A DNA stretch of 64,000 nt, taken from Callaeas wilsoni (lineage: Eukaryota > Chordata > Aves > Passeriformes > Callaeidae). The notes under the pieces are model-generated. The model searched no databases, was not told the origin of the DNA, and saw nothing but the letters and a program-made list of their open reading frames with translations. A program made the position numbers and the translations under genes. The DNA lies in the NCBI GenBank assembly GCA_013398955.1, contig VWPU01004451.1, positions 1 through 64,000 on the forward strand. The letters are read 5' to 3'. Below, piece by piece: positions 48,226 through 60,710 of the stretch (position 1 is the first letter of the stretch; every line of letters begins with the position of its first letter).

Positions 48226-51200
48226 CCAGAATATAATTTGTTCCTGAGACAAAAGTATATTATAATGCAATTTTTAATATTTATTTTATTTTTAAAAATG
48301 CAAAAGAACTCTTCAAATATAATATATGCATACTTCGAGGGTATGTCCTTTATGAAGCAATTTTGTGGGGAATTTTAGGTCACTGTTGTGTGCATTTGGG
48401 TTTTTTTTGTTGAGCGTATATGTGAAGGTATGTTTTTGAAGTTTCTCTAGATAATGTGTAGAACTTTATGATTAATGCTACTGGAATTTTAAGTCTTCCT
48501 TTTTGTAAATAAACATTAAAATAATATGAAGTGGAAATCTACAGTAGTGCTTTCTGTCTATCTCTCCATATATCTACAACAGCATGATAGAGAGGAAAAG
48601 CAGTCCTGTCCTTGAGGTTTTATTTCTCCAGAAGTACATTATGCATCACCTGTTGATGATTTCTTCTGTTCAGCTTGGAGGAAATGATCTTCAGCTGGAT
48701 TCCCCCGAGAGCTAATCAGAGTCAATGCTACTGTTGGCATTAACAATGAGAAATTGCTGATCTCTCCTTGGCAACTGTTACCCAGCTCTGGAGCATTTAT
48801 TGTCAACAGAAAGACCGAATTCTGCCAGAGCTGGTGGTGGGCAGGAGACCATTCCATTACAGCATTATGCAGCTCTGCTAGAAAGGTGAGGAAGCTACTG
48901 GCTAAGGTGGATATCCAAGGAATCTGAAGAGTCTGCTGATCAAATTAAGCTCCTTTGGCATTCAGGTTTGCAAATTTAAATTAAAGATAATTGACAGTTT
49001 AAATTTCACCTTAAACATAGATGATATTGTTTTCTAGGTAATGAAGCTGCAAGTACTCAGAACCTTTAGGCTGCCTTCTGTAAAGGCTTGCAGACTTATG
49101 CCTTGTCAGTGAAGACAATAGTTGATACTGTCCTTGAACCTCCTGCAAGTCCTTGCTTTTTGGCACAGACTTCATTACTCAAATATGAAAAAGCCAGGAG
49201 TTAACACACAAACTTGCAATTCCCTGATCTTAGCAGATGGATCATAGCCATTTCAGAGATCAATGACTGGTAACTGAATTATTCACTCTCTTAGCAAGGA
49301 AATACCTTGGTATCTGATCTGCAGTTTTCTTCAGGAAGCCCTAGTCATTTACAGATAATTTTTTTTCCCACTTGGAAGGAATTTTATGTGTACCAGATAC
49401 TCTTTGTCTTCTAGCTCTCATTTAAAATTAAAAAAAAGAGGTCTATCTAATCCCTAATCCTCTCCTGAGGTTCTTACATTTTGCTGGAGAGTATAACCTG
49501 TCATAGTATCCAAATGTGCATCCTTTCAATGTGAAGATTTTGGTTCCTCTTACATAAAAATTTAAATATGTGTCTGGCAAGATATCTGCTTCCTACATGT
49601 TTCGAACTAGTTTCAAACAAATATTTTCGCTTTAACAGCAATTTTTATCTTCTTAGTAAGATGTAATGAGCTGTTAACTGTAACTAGTATTTTCAGAGTC
49701 CTGATACTCAAATAGGTAGGGATATATTAAAAACTATGTGTTTTACCGTCTTTCTGGGCTCATTCTTTCCTGCTTTGCTTGCTGTAAGCCAGCAAGTTTG
49801 TTGTTTGGTTTCATGTTTCTATCACAGAGTGCTGCAAAGCTCACATTTTTATGAAGAACCGTACAAATGCCTGTCTCCTAGAACCTTAGCTGTTTTCCTT
49901 TCTCTCAACAATGAACCATCTTTCTCAACATCTCCTTTCCAAATTGCCACTTTTATAACGTTTCCTAGTTTTCCTGGTTTTGCATTGCCTTGTGCTCTGG
50001 TAGCAGCTGCAGGGAAGATCTCAGCAGCTGGCTTGGTGGGACTCCCCTTTGCTTTGTGCCGTGAAGGACGGGCACGCTGGGAATCGAGCATGGGAGTGCT
50101 GAGCAGAGCAGAGAGACGAGCTGTTGGAAGAGAGGGACTTGTGAAGTGGCCTCTTTGCTTGCTGAAGAGCCCTGTCGTGGTGCCTGGCCTGAGAGGAGAT
50201 GAGGAGTAGGGAGGAGACAGGCTGAAACCGTGGTTGCTTATCTCCATGTTCTTCTCAGTTGCTCTGTTTTTCATGCCGCCAGCTCAGCTGTAAAGCAATA
50301 ATTAACCTGAGCCTTTTAATTTCTCCCAGTTGGCTTTAAATTAACTCTGTTGTCATGTTGCGTGGAGTAATCCTTCAGGCATCAAACATTTAAATTTTTT
50401 ATGGCTGCATGGGTATTTACAGTTTGGTCAGTTTTTATTTTATTATTATAATGATATTCATTATTTTTGGAATTTTCATATTTGTGGGGAAGAGTGCCTT
50501 AGATATTGCACACATAGAGAAGAGAAAAGGAAAATCCCCGCTCTATCAGGGCTGCAGGGAAGTCCAAAGCTTTTTAACAGTACTTGTGGCCAAACCTCCT
50601 ACTGTGAAATAAAATGTGGCAAATTAGTTCGGGAAATTTCAGGTGAAAATCCTGTTGCTAACCTCTGTGTGTTTCTTGAATAGACTGTTGTTTGTTTAGA
50701 TATACTGAAGTGGTATTGTTTGCAGTTGTTTTAGGTACACATAGCTCTTTTCAAGGCAGGAAAATTTGGGTTTCTTGTAAATGGCATTCCTTAAACAGGT
50801 TGCAATAGGAAAGAGCCAAGGAAAAGACAGGATCTTTATTTCAGCACAGGTTCTCATAAATCTCATGTTAGTATCAAAACAGTGGGACAAGTTTTTTTTT
50901 TATCATAGGTTTATTTGTGCTCTAGTTATTGTAGAGTCTAAAATGGCTATTTTATTAGTGTTGTTCAGTAATATGGCCCATAACTATAAAGCCTATTAAA
51001 CACTTCATAAAGCCTTCAAGGAAACTTCTTACAAATGTTGCACTGTGTTTTCATAAGTTATAACCCTCTGGAAATTGGCTTATTATCTATTTTCCATCAA
51101 AGTGAAGTGTTCAGAAGAGTGGAGGATGACCTAATGTAATCTAGATCGAAAGCATCACTGAAACTTGATGTTTATCCTTGCTTTGATATTGTATATGTTA

Positions 51201-51391
51201 ACAGTGTATTCTCGTCAAAACACATCTTATAGATGCAAGGCAAGCGAGAAAGACATACCCAGAAATTAAGGGTGCTGCTCGCATCACTGAAGTAATAATA
51301 ATTTTTAAAGTGAAGCTATAGCCCTCTTATTTATTTGTGAAATGAGTGGCAGAAATTCCAGCACAGGACAAGATCATACAGATAGGGTGAA
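48226..51391. other. Intron-like DNA with a possible conserved patch
   Basis: No gene or mobile element recognised. A locally GC-richer block (49990-50215) is followed by AT-rich sequence at 50275-50410 with TTAA and TAATTAA motifs, which looks like a conserved noncoding element. The two overlapping open frames across this block on opposite strands look like chance. Confidence 0.45.
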
Positions 51392-51596
51392 CTTTAAATA
51401 TTCAGAACATGAACTCGCTTCTTTGCATTTGTTAAATGATGGTATGGAAATCTAGTAACGTACAAAAACTAATCTAGCAGTGTGCCAAAGTAATTAAAGC
51501 AAAGTAAATAATCTCCAGTGTTCTTATTCCCCACAGAAAATGTTTAATATCTTATCTTTCCAAAGTAGTTTTCTGCTAATTCATGATGTCTTTGTA
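51392..51596 (+). repeat. Unclassified interspersed repeat, copy B
   Basis: Colinear partner of 14396-14600, with the same orientation and the same internal spacing between TTAAATATTCA (51394) and CAAAGTAATTAA (51486). Confidence 0.7.
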
Positions 51597-52308
51597 GACT
51601 CTCTTTATTCAGCCAGTGCTGTTGTTTTCCATGGTGTGGAAATATCTTCCCTCCTGTCCTGAGGAGAAAAAACGTGTTGGGTACTGTCTGTATTCCAAAA
51701 ATTATGTTTCTTCCATACAGTAGAAATTATGAAGCCAACAGCTGTAATCCTCTCTGGTCATTTAATGTTCACTTAGCCAAAGGGCTTTCTTTACCTCAAG
51801 TGTATGTGGCGTATGACGCTTTAGAACATTGTCTTGGTGCTGTGGGACATTTTGTTGCTGGAATCCAGAGACCTGATCCTGATCTTGTTTTGGTACAAAT
51901 TAGAAGTAGCTCTGTTAAAGCAAGTGAAGCATAAGGCTATTGTGAGGCAGATCAGATTATCTGTCTTTGAGTCATCCCTAAATATTAGACTCTGATGACC
52001 TGTCGCTCTTGAAGTTCCCTGTTACTGCAGACAGGAGAAATAGAATAGGTCATAAATTGGGTTAAAATTGTCCATTATTCTTACATAGGAGAGCATGTTT
52101 CCTTACCTATTAGTATATGCTGAAACTTAGTTTCAAATGAGCAAATAAGTATAGTTAAGTCAGTGCTGTGGTGCGGTGGTCTGACCTGAAACCAGTCCTT
52201 TACTTGTCGTTTTGTTGCTGATTAGAAGAATGTGCTGCTGTGTGTAGACAAGGAAATGACAGAAGATAGCAAAAGCAGATGCTAGGCAGTTAAAGTACTT
52301 TTTTGACC

Positions 52309-52326
52309 AAAAAAAAAAAAAAAAAA
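52309..52326. repeat. A18 homopolymer
   Basis: Eighteen uninterrupted A residues. No LINE or retrocopy sequence lies immediately upstream to explain it as a poly(A) tail. Confidence 0.95.
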
Positions 52327-52528
52327 TCAGTGTTTCTAAATAAAAGATCCTTTGGAGACTGCCATGACTACCTCTCAATCTGGATTTTCTGTTGTATGTC
52401 ACAGCTACTGTGAGAGGATCATGGCTGCATCAATTGTTGGAAAATTGCCAGTTCTGTCACATCCCTTTATTTCCAAATAAATGTTAGTTTATGCGTGATG
52501 GATAACGCCTTTATTGGGAAATTCCAGG

Positions 52529-53448
52529 TGTTATGGAGAGGCTGAATCCAGCAGTCCAGTTAAGATGAGGCTGCCAGAGCTTCATGTCCTTGGGTCCAAG
52601 CAGCAGCGAGGCCAGGCTATATTCCTACAGTGCTGTGCTGGAAGGCACGCACACATGCAATGTGTATTATATACATTATATACATGGCCAGATGCACATA
52701 TCCACAGACACACTTTGTACTCATGTAAGCTTGAACAGCAGCAATGACCACATCCTGCTCCCCTCGCTGGCTGCTTAGGACAACCACCTCTTAGTAGGGA
52801 GTATATAATGTGTATGCACATACACTACAGACAGTCACTGTCCCCAGTATCTGGACCTAAATATCCTGTCTCTGCTGGTGCTGGCACCTGGACATATGAG
52901 CTACCAAAGCCTCTGTTTTGGTCCAGCTCTCAGATCAAACTCCCTGACACATGGACACAAATGCACTCTACAGACCCCTTGGCAGCTGGTCTTCCACATG
53001 CCATTCATCCAGTAGCTGGTTCTGGATCCTCTTTCTCCACAGAGATGTCCTAGTCTACACCCAGGCCATCCAGTCCCTCCAGAAACTGGCCTGGTCCCTG
53101 TGATAGCCACCTTCTCTGGTGGCCTTGCCCATGGGGACAGGCTATGGAGTGACCCAAATAGCTTGTCCCATGGAATTCTGATAATGGGTGACTCCTCTGG
53201 TCCCCATGGTGAAAGCGCCTTTGTAGGGCTGGGTCAGGGCTCATGTGTCCCAGGGTTTATTGGAGCTCCCTGAGCTGCCACGGTGCCTCAGTGAGCTGCC
53301 AGGCTCACTGTATGCTGCAAATGGGAGGACTCCAGTGATGGGATGGGAAAATGGGGCAGGAGAAGATTTGGGTCCTCCTTACAAATTGATGATCCCTTGT
53401 GCTTCTTTGGGTGCGTGCAGAGCAGTTTTTTATCACAACAATCTAACA
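52529..53448. mobile_element. Solo LTR of 920 bp with 5-bp target duplication
   Basis: The element starts TGTTATGG and ends ATCTAACA, giving 5-bp terminal inverted repeats TGTTA/TAACA. It is flanked by CCAGG on both sides (52524-52528 and 53449-53453). It is GC-richer than its surroundings and contains TATATA-rich and CACACA-like stretches (52655-52690) but no retroviral gene. That is the structure of a solo LTR. Orientation is unresolved because no TATA and poly(A) pair is correctly ordered. The 5-bp duplication again suggests an ERVL or ERV1 type. Confidence 0.72.
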
Positions 53449-54370
53449 CCAGGTAGCTAGACGGAGCAGGTTCAGTGCAGCAGCTTCTCCTTAATGTTTC
53501 TTGACATTAACAGCTCCATTTCTCAATTAGATTGGAAAATAAAGTTGATTATGCGTGTCTGCAGGGTGACACTGTACTTTTGACCAATAACCGTAAAGTA
53601 AACGGAAAAGGTCACAATAAATAGTGTTTTAGTTTAGTTATACCACCTAGAAGGCCACAGTGACTTACAGCAGGCTGTTGTTATTGTTCCTACAGCTAGC
53701 AAGCAATGTTTAAAAGACTTATTTTATATATTTATAAAGGGACAGAATTTGATGACATGGCTCTATTTTTTTCAAGAGCACTTTCTGTAAATATAGAAAA
53801 GTTCTTGTGCGTGTTTCTTTAGTAGCATTTCCATGTACTTGTTTTGTTTCCAGTAAATATTGCAAGCTTAAGCCTGCCAGTAAAACAACTTCCATCTTTG
53901 CACTCAATCTCTGACAGAAACGACATCCTGAGATGAGATGTACAGATGAAGATATTTGAATAAAATAGTGGATTTGCTTAGATAATATTGATGCTTTTAT
54001 AGGATCATTAATAATGATCTGTCAGAGCTAAGGAAAATTGTTTAGAGGGTACAAAGCAGAAGTGTTTAGTGTTAGTGTTAGCTTTAGTTTAATTTTCCCT
54101 AGTTAGTCCATACTCATTTCCTCCAAGGAAAACAGGACTGCTTATTTTTGCTAATTAGAAGTACATCACTGGTGTGAATCACATCTGTAATTAGTAGCAA
54201 GATTTTAAGTGGATGTCAGAGATTATTTTTGGTATAAGATTTGCATTGTTAATCTACTATACATGCATACGTATGCGTAAATACAGATATAATGAACAAA
54301 AGGAGCAGCTGGTTGTTTTTCAAAGCAGTCAGGTGCTTCGTAGGCTGACATTGCTGTTCCTTCTGCTCAG

Positions 54371-54415
54371 GGAGGAATTTGTTGCATCTGAACAGCTCGA
54401 TTTTGTCACTGGAAA
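54371..54415 (+). CDS. Candidate 45-nt microexon
   Basis: A pyrimidine-rich acceptor, ttgctgttccttctgctcag, ends at 54370 and a consensus donor, GTAAGT, begins at 54416. The 45 bases between are divisible by three. Two of the three frames are open. One reads EEFVASEQLDFVTG, starting after one base of a split codon; another reads RNLLHLNSSILSLE. The exon would keep the frame of a transcript when included or skipped. No homologue is recognised and a chance pairing of good splice sites cannot be excluded. Confidence 0.35.
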
Positions 54416-57400
54416 GTAAGTAGGGTTGGGAAACCAGAAAATAAGCCTGTGCTTTGCTTCTGTCACCCAGTCAAGTCTAGTAATGCACTCCACAGAAGTG
54501 TTGGTGTAAATAGCATTCCTTGGATTTGTTTGGTTGGTTTCTGAGACAGATAGAGGGAAGAAAATGCTCAAAGGAGGGAAAGATTTTGAGGGAAGGGTTG
54601 CAGCAAAGCAGGCCTGGGAGATGGAAGAGCTGGTTTGGAGCATGGTTCATGTCCCTGCTATGTCCAAATTGAACCACTGAATAGGTGCAAATGTAGATGG
54701 CAGGATAAAAATGGAAACTATTCAAACCAAAAGCAATTAACTTGTATACAGATGGCTTTCTGGCATTCACAGCTGCATAGATTTTGGTTGTGTACTTTTT
54801 TAGATGTGCCGCAGAAGGTTAAAGCCTCTATACGTCCATCTCCAGCTGTTCATGCACATAAAATAGATAAGGAAATGAAGCCAAGTGAGCATTGTGTGTA
54901 GTGCCAGACTTGCTTGCCGAGATAGGCATCTCAAACAGTAGTGCAACATCCTGTCCTGTCAAATGGCCCTTGTATTGGCCTTTTATGAGAAGAAATTACA
55001 TATTTTATATCAAAGGAGTCATTTCAGTTTCATAAAAATGAAATATGGAGAAGTGCTACATATATGTCATATCTCTAGGATAAAACCTGGGGCTGAGAAC
55101 CCTGAACGGAAGTGGAGGATTGCTGAAAGTATGAAATGTAAGTTCTTCAAGCAGCTTCAATATATTCTGGAAGCTGTGTCTCTGGAAACTATGATTTAAG
55201 CTGTTTGACATAGAACCAAGTGTGCTCTTCATGTGCTCTTTATACTGCAATGTAAGCAATTAAGTTTTAAAAAAGCTTGTTAAGCCATGCTTTAAAAAAA
55301 CAAAACCATTTTGGGTTAACATGAAATATACTTTGATTTGCATTTTCATGTAGAAATAATAAATATTAGTTTGGGTCAGAGGAAACCTGCATTTTTGTCT
55401 TGCATTTCTTCAACTTTTAAAAAAATATTTTCAAAAAGTATTTGAAATATCTGCTTGAAATAGTGAAAACGTTTAGATCAGGCTTTCCAAAACTCTGGTA
55501 TGAGCGCCTCTGCAGATATTTCAAGCTGGTACATAACCACCATTGCAATGCAATTACCGCTCCATGTGCAAATATTGGCTATGAGCTGTCACCACTGCTC
55601 AAGTGGAACAGTTGCAGCCCTGGCATAAAATTATCTCAATTTTGTTTCCTTTTTTTTTTTTTTGGTGACATTGTTAACTGAAATGATCTGTCTGTAGCTT
55701 CAGGTTTTGGGGTTTGGCTTGGTGGTCTTTTTTGGGGGGAAGAGGGGTGGTAAAAAACTCACATATCTGTTTTACTTTTGGTCGGACTTCCTACTGAAAA
55801 GCACCGTAGCCACCACCTAGTGAAGCCCCGTTGGCTTGCAGACCATTGGAGTGCCTCCCAGAGGGCCCCAGTCTTTCCTTATTGCACTGTGTACAGTATG
55901 GATCTGTGCGTGGATTGCTCTTAATCTCTGCGTGCTCCTGCTGTGTCGGCACAGTGATGAGTCTGCAGTTGTAGGAGCCATGTGCTTCATCTTCCTGCTT
56001 GTTTCTTACAGAGCTCCCTGTTGGCAAGTGGGTACCTGGGAAGGGATGTCAAGGGTCCAGCTTGTTCTCTGTTGTGAGAAGTGGGACCTAGTCTTTCAGA
56101 GAGGAATTCTCTGTGGGAAATGAGGGAGTCCATCCTGCCAAATCTAGAGGGATATTGCACCTGTTTACTCATCACTAATAAGACTTCTCTATTTAATGTT
56201 CTCTGGGGTATATGTTTCTCCCTTGATCTACTTGAAGCACTTTCTTGTGGTTAATGATCTGAATTTGCCAAGCACACTGACTCATTTTGGTGCTGGTTTC
56301 CATTATGTAAGCTATTAAGGGTCACTGCTCGGATGCTGGAAAATCTGTTTCAGGCTAATAGCGAGGTGCACAAGTGCCTGTCCATAGAATATTTGCTACC
56401 TGTGCACACGTGTTCTGGATTGATAGTTGGTAGCAAATCCCACAGCAATATGGGATGCAGCATCTATTCTATTAGCAGTCAATTCCTAATCAGTCTTTCA
56501 TTAACACATACAGCACTTCACCTTTTCTAGGGTTTTTTTACTATGTGACTGAAGGAGGGGGAGAGGAAACACGCTGAGGTGCAGAGGAAGGTGTTGATAA
56601 GAAAGGAAATCAAATTCTTCCCAGGAGAAGCAGTGTTCTTGCAGTAGAGGAGGTAATAATGCAGGGTAAGGAAGTGTCTTGGAGCTGCATATTTAATCCG
56701 TCTCTCTGGCATTTTCCCTGAAAGTCAGTAACAAGGCTGTTGAGGAACTCGAATTTATGAAGGCAATTCAGATGAGAAGTAGTGCGACACAGAAAAGCAT
56801 TGAAGAAAACTTGGTGGGGTTTATTTTAGGTCTCAAGTTTTGACAACTCAAAATGACACCGTAACAGCAGACAGCAATTACTACAGAAGCAGATCCTTCT
56901 GTTGCCTTCTGTTGCCTTTTCTCTTTAACATTCAAATAATGTCCTTTTGCTTACAGATGGTTGCTTTTCATATGCACACAGAGATTTTTAGTGTTTCCTT
57001 CACTGTATAGACAAATTGAGAATCGATGAATGAAAATTAGAGATGGGTCCAAGCCTGGATTTTATTTCTGAAATTCACCCATTTTCCATGAGGAGAGGAT
57101 CACATTTTCTGGCTGTGGCAACATTCCTGGAAGAAAAGAGATCAAGGTTATTTTCTTTTTATACACTATTTCTATGGCTGAAAGCCCCTAATAGGGTGAG
57201 CTTTCATTTGCTGATTTTTTTTTTCTCTTTAGATGATATCTGAAAATCTTTCAGGGAGCCAAACAGGAGAGCAAAGAAACAAAAAAAGCCCTCAAAAGAG
57301 CCTACCATTCATGTCTCATTCATTTTGGAGGAAGGTCTCTAAGTTAGGCTTCTCATAACTAGGACAATCCTAGGAGGACTTTTCATCCATGCAATCATTC

Positions 57401-60400
57401 ACAGGCCAGTGGCTAAAGCCAAAGATCTTTGATGGCAATACCTTTCCTTACCAGGGAGAAAATGAAAAAGACAGTCTTTGGATGTGCTTGCGCAGGATGG
57501 AAATATCAGAGTTAATGCCTGTGCTGAGGTCTGAAAAACCTTTTCAGCATAAAGGAGTGCAGAGACAGTTTCCCTAGAAGGAAAAGGGACACTGAAGGAT
57601 TTATTGTGTTGCGGTATTTATTATGTAAGAGGTATTTGCATGGTAAAGAGAGAAAGCAGATTTTATTCAGAATATAGAGGATGGGATGAATGATGTTAAT
57701 GAAAAGCTGATTGATGGAAGCAGAAGTTTGTCTACTATGGCACTCATATTTTCTGAACCCCAGCAATCATTTTATGGACAGCTGAGTTAAATGATGGGTG
57801 TATTAATCCTTTGCCATGCTAAATTTTTATAGAAAGTCTGCTGTGCCAAGATGGTGGTTGGATGAATCCAGATGTGATCCTACAGATATTAGGGGCCTGT
57901 TCTCCCCAGCTAAGAGGACAGCTTCAGAGAGTGATTTAGCACAGATATGTTTGGCATTGCATTTTGGCATTACCCATCTCTTCCCACATGGAGTGGAAAT
58001 GTAATACAGCCACAGCTTGGATTTAGTCCATCCTCTTTGAGATCCTTCACCAGCCATTTCAGTCAGGACTCCAGTTGCCATATACTCCTTGCTTTGTCCC
58101 ACTGAAATTGGGGGGGCCTAGACAAGGGGTGGATGGTTTTTTAGATGCCTCTGTTTTTCTTCAAACGCAGGAACCCTCGTGATTAATGGGTGGTACTCTG
58201 ACAGTTGGGATTGTTCTGTTTATTCTAGTTCTTGTTCTAAGAATATGACTGCTTGAATTGCTGTGTTAATAAATACGATCCCAAGTAGAAGCATGTGTTT
58301 TGCAGACTATTTTTGTTATCTGATTGGGCTTCTTCACATCCTCCTTTTGTGACTAAGTTGAACCCACGGTCTGCCGAGTGTCTGCCAGGATAAGAACCCG
58401 CCTGCCAGACTCAATGCCACTAATTTCCCTATTTTGTTTATTTCAGCTAACATCCCTAAACAATAGCTATCAGGTCCTGACAAGAGCTTGTTTGGTGGGT
58501 GGAAATCAGTGTCCTGATTTCTCTTTGACAACTACTAGTGTTGTGCTGGTGGCCATAATTGGTAGGACATCACATCCCAGGAAGTCCTCTCTGGCACCAC
58601 CACAGCTTGAGATTGCTGTGAGCCCCATTTGTAGCAGATACAAATTTCCTATAAGAAATTAGCTCTGCGGGGTTGAAGGGCTTGTAAACCAAGTGTTCAG
58701 AGTGACACCTTAAACTGAGGCACTGCGAAAAGCCAAGATTATGTGCCCTCACTTGAAGCCTAGCAATCAAGCTGAAAGCATCGAGATTGCCTTGTGGTAC
58801 ACTATTATCAATTAACCACCTGTCAGGGATTTTCTGTCACTCAAAGAAGTAATCGTTGGCTGGCTGCTGCCTCCTAGGTAGTCCCTCATAATATGGTCCT
58901 ATTTCCTCTGTCTTAGGTAAAGTCTAATCCGTGACATTGCAAACGATTTGTGTTTGTTCTCATTATGTCATGCATGTCTGTGAGATGAGTCAGATGCACA
59001 ACTCATCATGACCAAGACAGCTGAAATTATACAGAAGATACTGATTTAGTTGCTATTATTGTTTTCTCTAATATGGGAAGTCAACCATATGTTAATTATT
59101 TTTCTTCAGAACAGCTCCATTAAAATTTAAACTGGTGTTATTAGTGGCAAGAAAATCTCTTTCAGTCATGCGAAAACACTGTGTAGCCAGCAGACCTTGT
59201 GATCCTATGCTTGGGTTGTAAATCTTTCAAAAGCTGGTGTGCCAGAGTGTGCCTTTCTTCCCTAAGTGAAAGATGTGACTCTTTGCTCTTTTGTATTTAT
59301 TATTAATCTTGATTAATTACATGTATCTTAAAATTAGCAGTTTGTGGACAACTGTTCTCCCTTTACCTGAACCCACAGAGGAATCTAATGCAGGAGAACC
59401 GTAAGATGATATTTTAAGATTGCATGGGGAATGGTAGTTAAAGAACCTAGGCCTTCACTATTGATGAAGTTGTGAGACGTGCTTCTAAACTCCCCATTTT
59501 CTGAATTACAAAATTTGTACAGTGCTTTCCATATTTAGTTCTCTTTGTCTTAGGAAGACGTAAGCGGAAAAAATCCAACCCACCCTGTGATCTAAAGAAA
59601 AACTGAGAAATTTTTTTTCTTAAAACTGTTGAATGGCTTCATGTGCAGACAGGAAGTGTTATCTAACTGATTGGAACAATTTTAAAATATGGTATGCCTG
59701 CACTGCATGAATAAATTTTACAATTTGGGCCTTAATTGGGTAATGCAATTGCACTCACAGACACTTCAACATTGTGGCAACAATCAATGCATACAAACTT
59801 ACTGGATTTCTGTGTGTAGTTATCTAAGAATCTCATTTGTAATCAAATAGTCTTCTTTTCTTCTAATTCAGAATGCCAAGCCAATTTTGGTACTTTTGTA
59901 AATGTTTCTAGTTTGAAAATGCCCTGTAATTGTTACGTTTGCTCAATATTACAAAGTGGAGGGGAAGGCCAGGAGTATTTTGGCTTTACAAAGATCTGAA
60001 TATGTCACCCACTACACACACAGAGCCGAAGAGCCGTAGTCCCTAACAATTCCTGGGACACATTGCAGAGATATTTGTGAATACTTTGTGAAGATGATTA
60101 TCCCCTTGTGCTCCCTTTTGTCTCCTTTATCTCCCAAACTCAAAACCATCCAAACAAAACCTTGAAAGAGTCCTCTGGACAGTAGGTTAAAATGTGCACC
60201 TCAAAACAAAACGAGAGAGGTGCTGTTGATTGCGATTTAATCCTAAAACTCAGAACTCGGACTCCCAAATTAGAAAATTTTAAGAAAAAGGAAAGCTTTT
60301 CCCCCTCAATCTTCATGCATTTGAATTTTCCATGACTTCTCTCACTGTGGGTGTGAGGGGGTGGGAAGTAATTTGAAGTTGAAAAGTGCACCTTTGATTT

Positions 60401-60687
60401 GGAGCCTTCCCTACTTTCTCCAGCTGAGATGGTTTCCTTTTGCTTACCGTAAAACAAGGACAGCTGTTCCGTGCTTTTTATTCCTGTCCAGCTTCTTCCT
60501 TCCTATTTTACCACCTGGTCCTCTAGATACCGTGCTGAAGTTGGACTATTAACATACAAAATCCCAAGTCTCCAAATGCTTTTTCTAGCCTTCAAGTTAC
60601 TCTTTTCAGTTGAATAAAAGTGGTTTGGTATGGCAGGCATTTGTTTAGTTGGTTGGTAGAGTGGTTTTTTAATGGTTTTTCTTTTTG

Positions 60688-60710
60688 TTTTTTTTTTTTT
60701 TTTTTTTTTT
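60688..60710. repeat. T23 homopolymer
   Basis: Twenty-three T residues followed by GTGGAGGGGG, within a T-rich region (60655-60750) that yields a poly-Phe frame. Confidence 0.95.

Noticed and set aside
49736..50274. 157- and 141-codon frames on opposite strands
   Set aside because: They overlap each other, match no known domain and have no splice or promoter context.
55080..55199. Exon-like segment after 'tcatatctctag' with a GTAAGT inside
   Set aside because: The acceptor lacks a good pyrimidine tract and the open frame runs past the donor; treated as chance.
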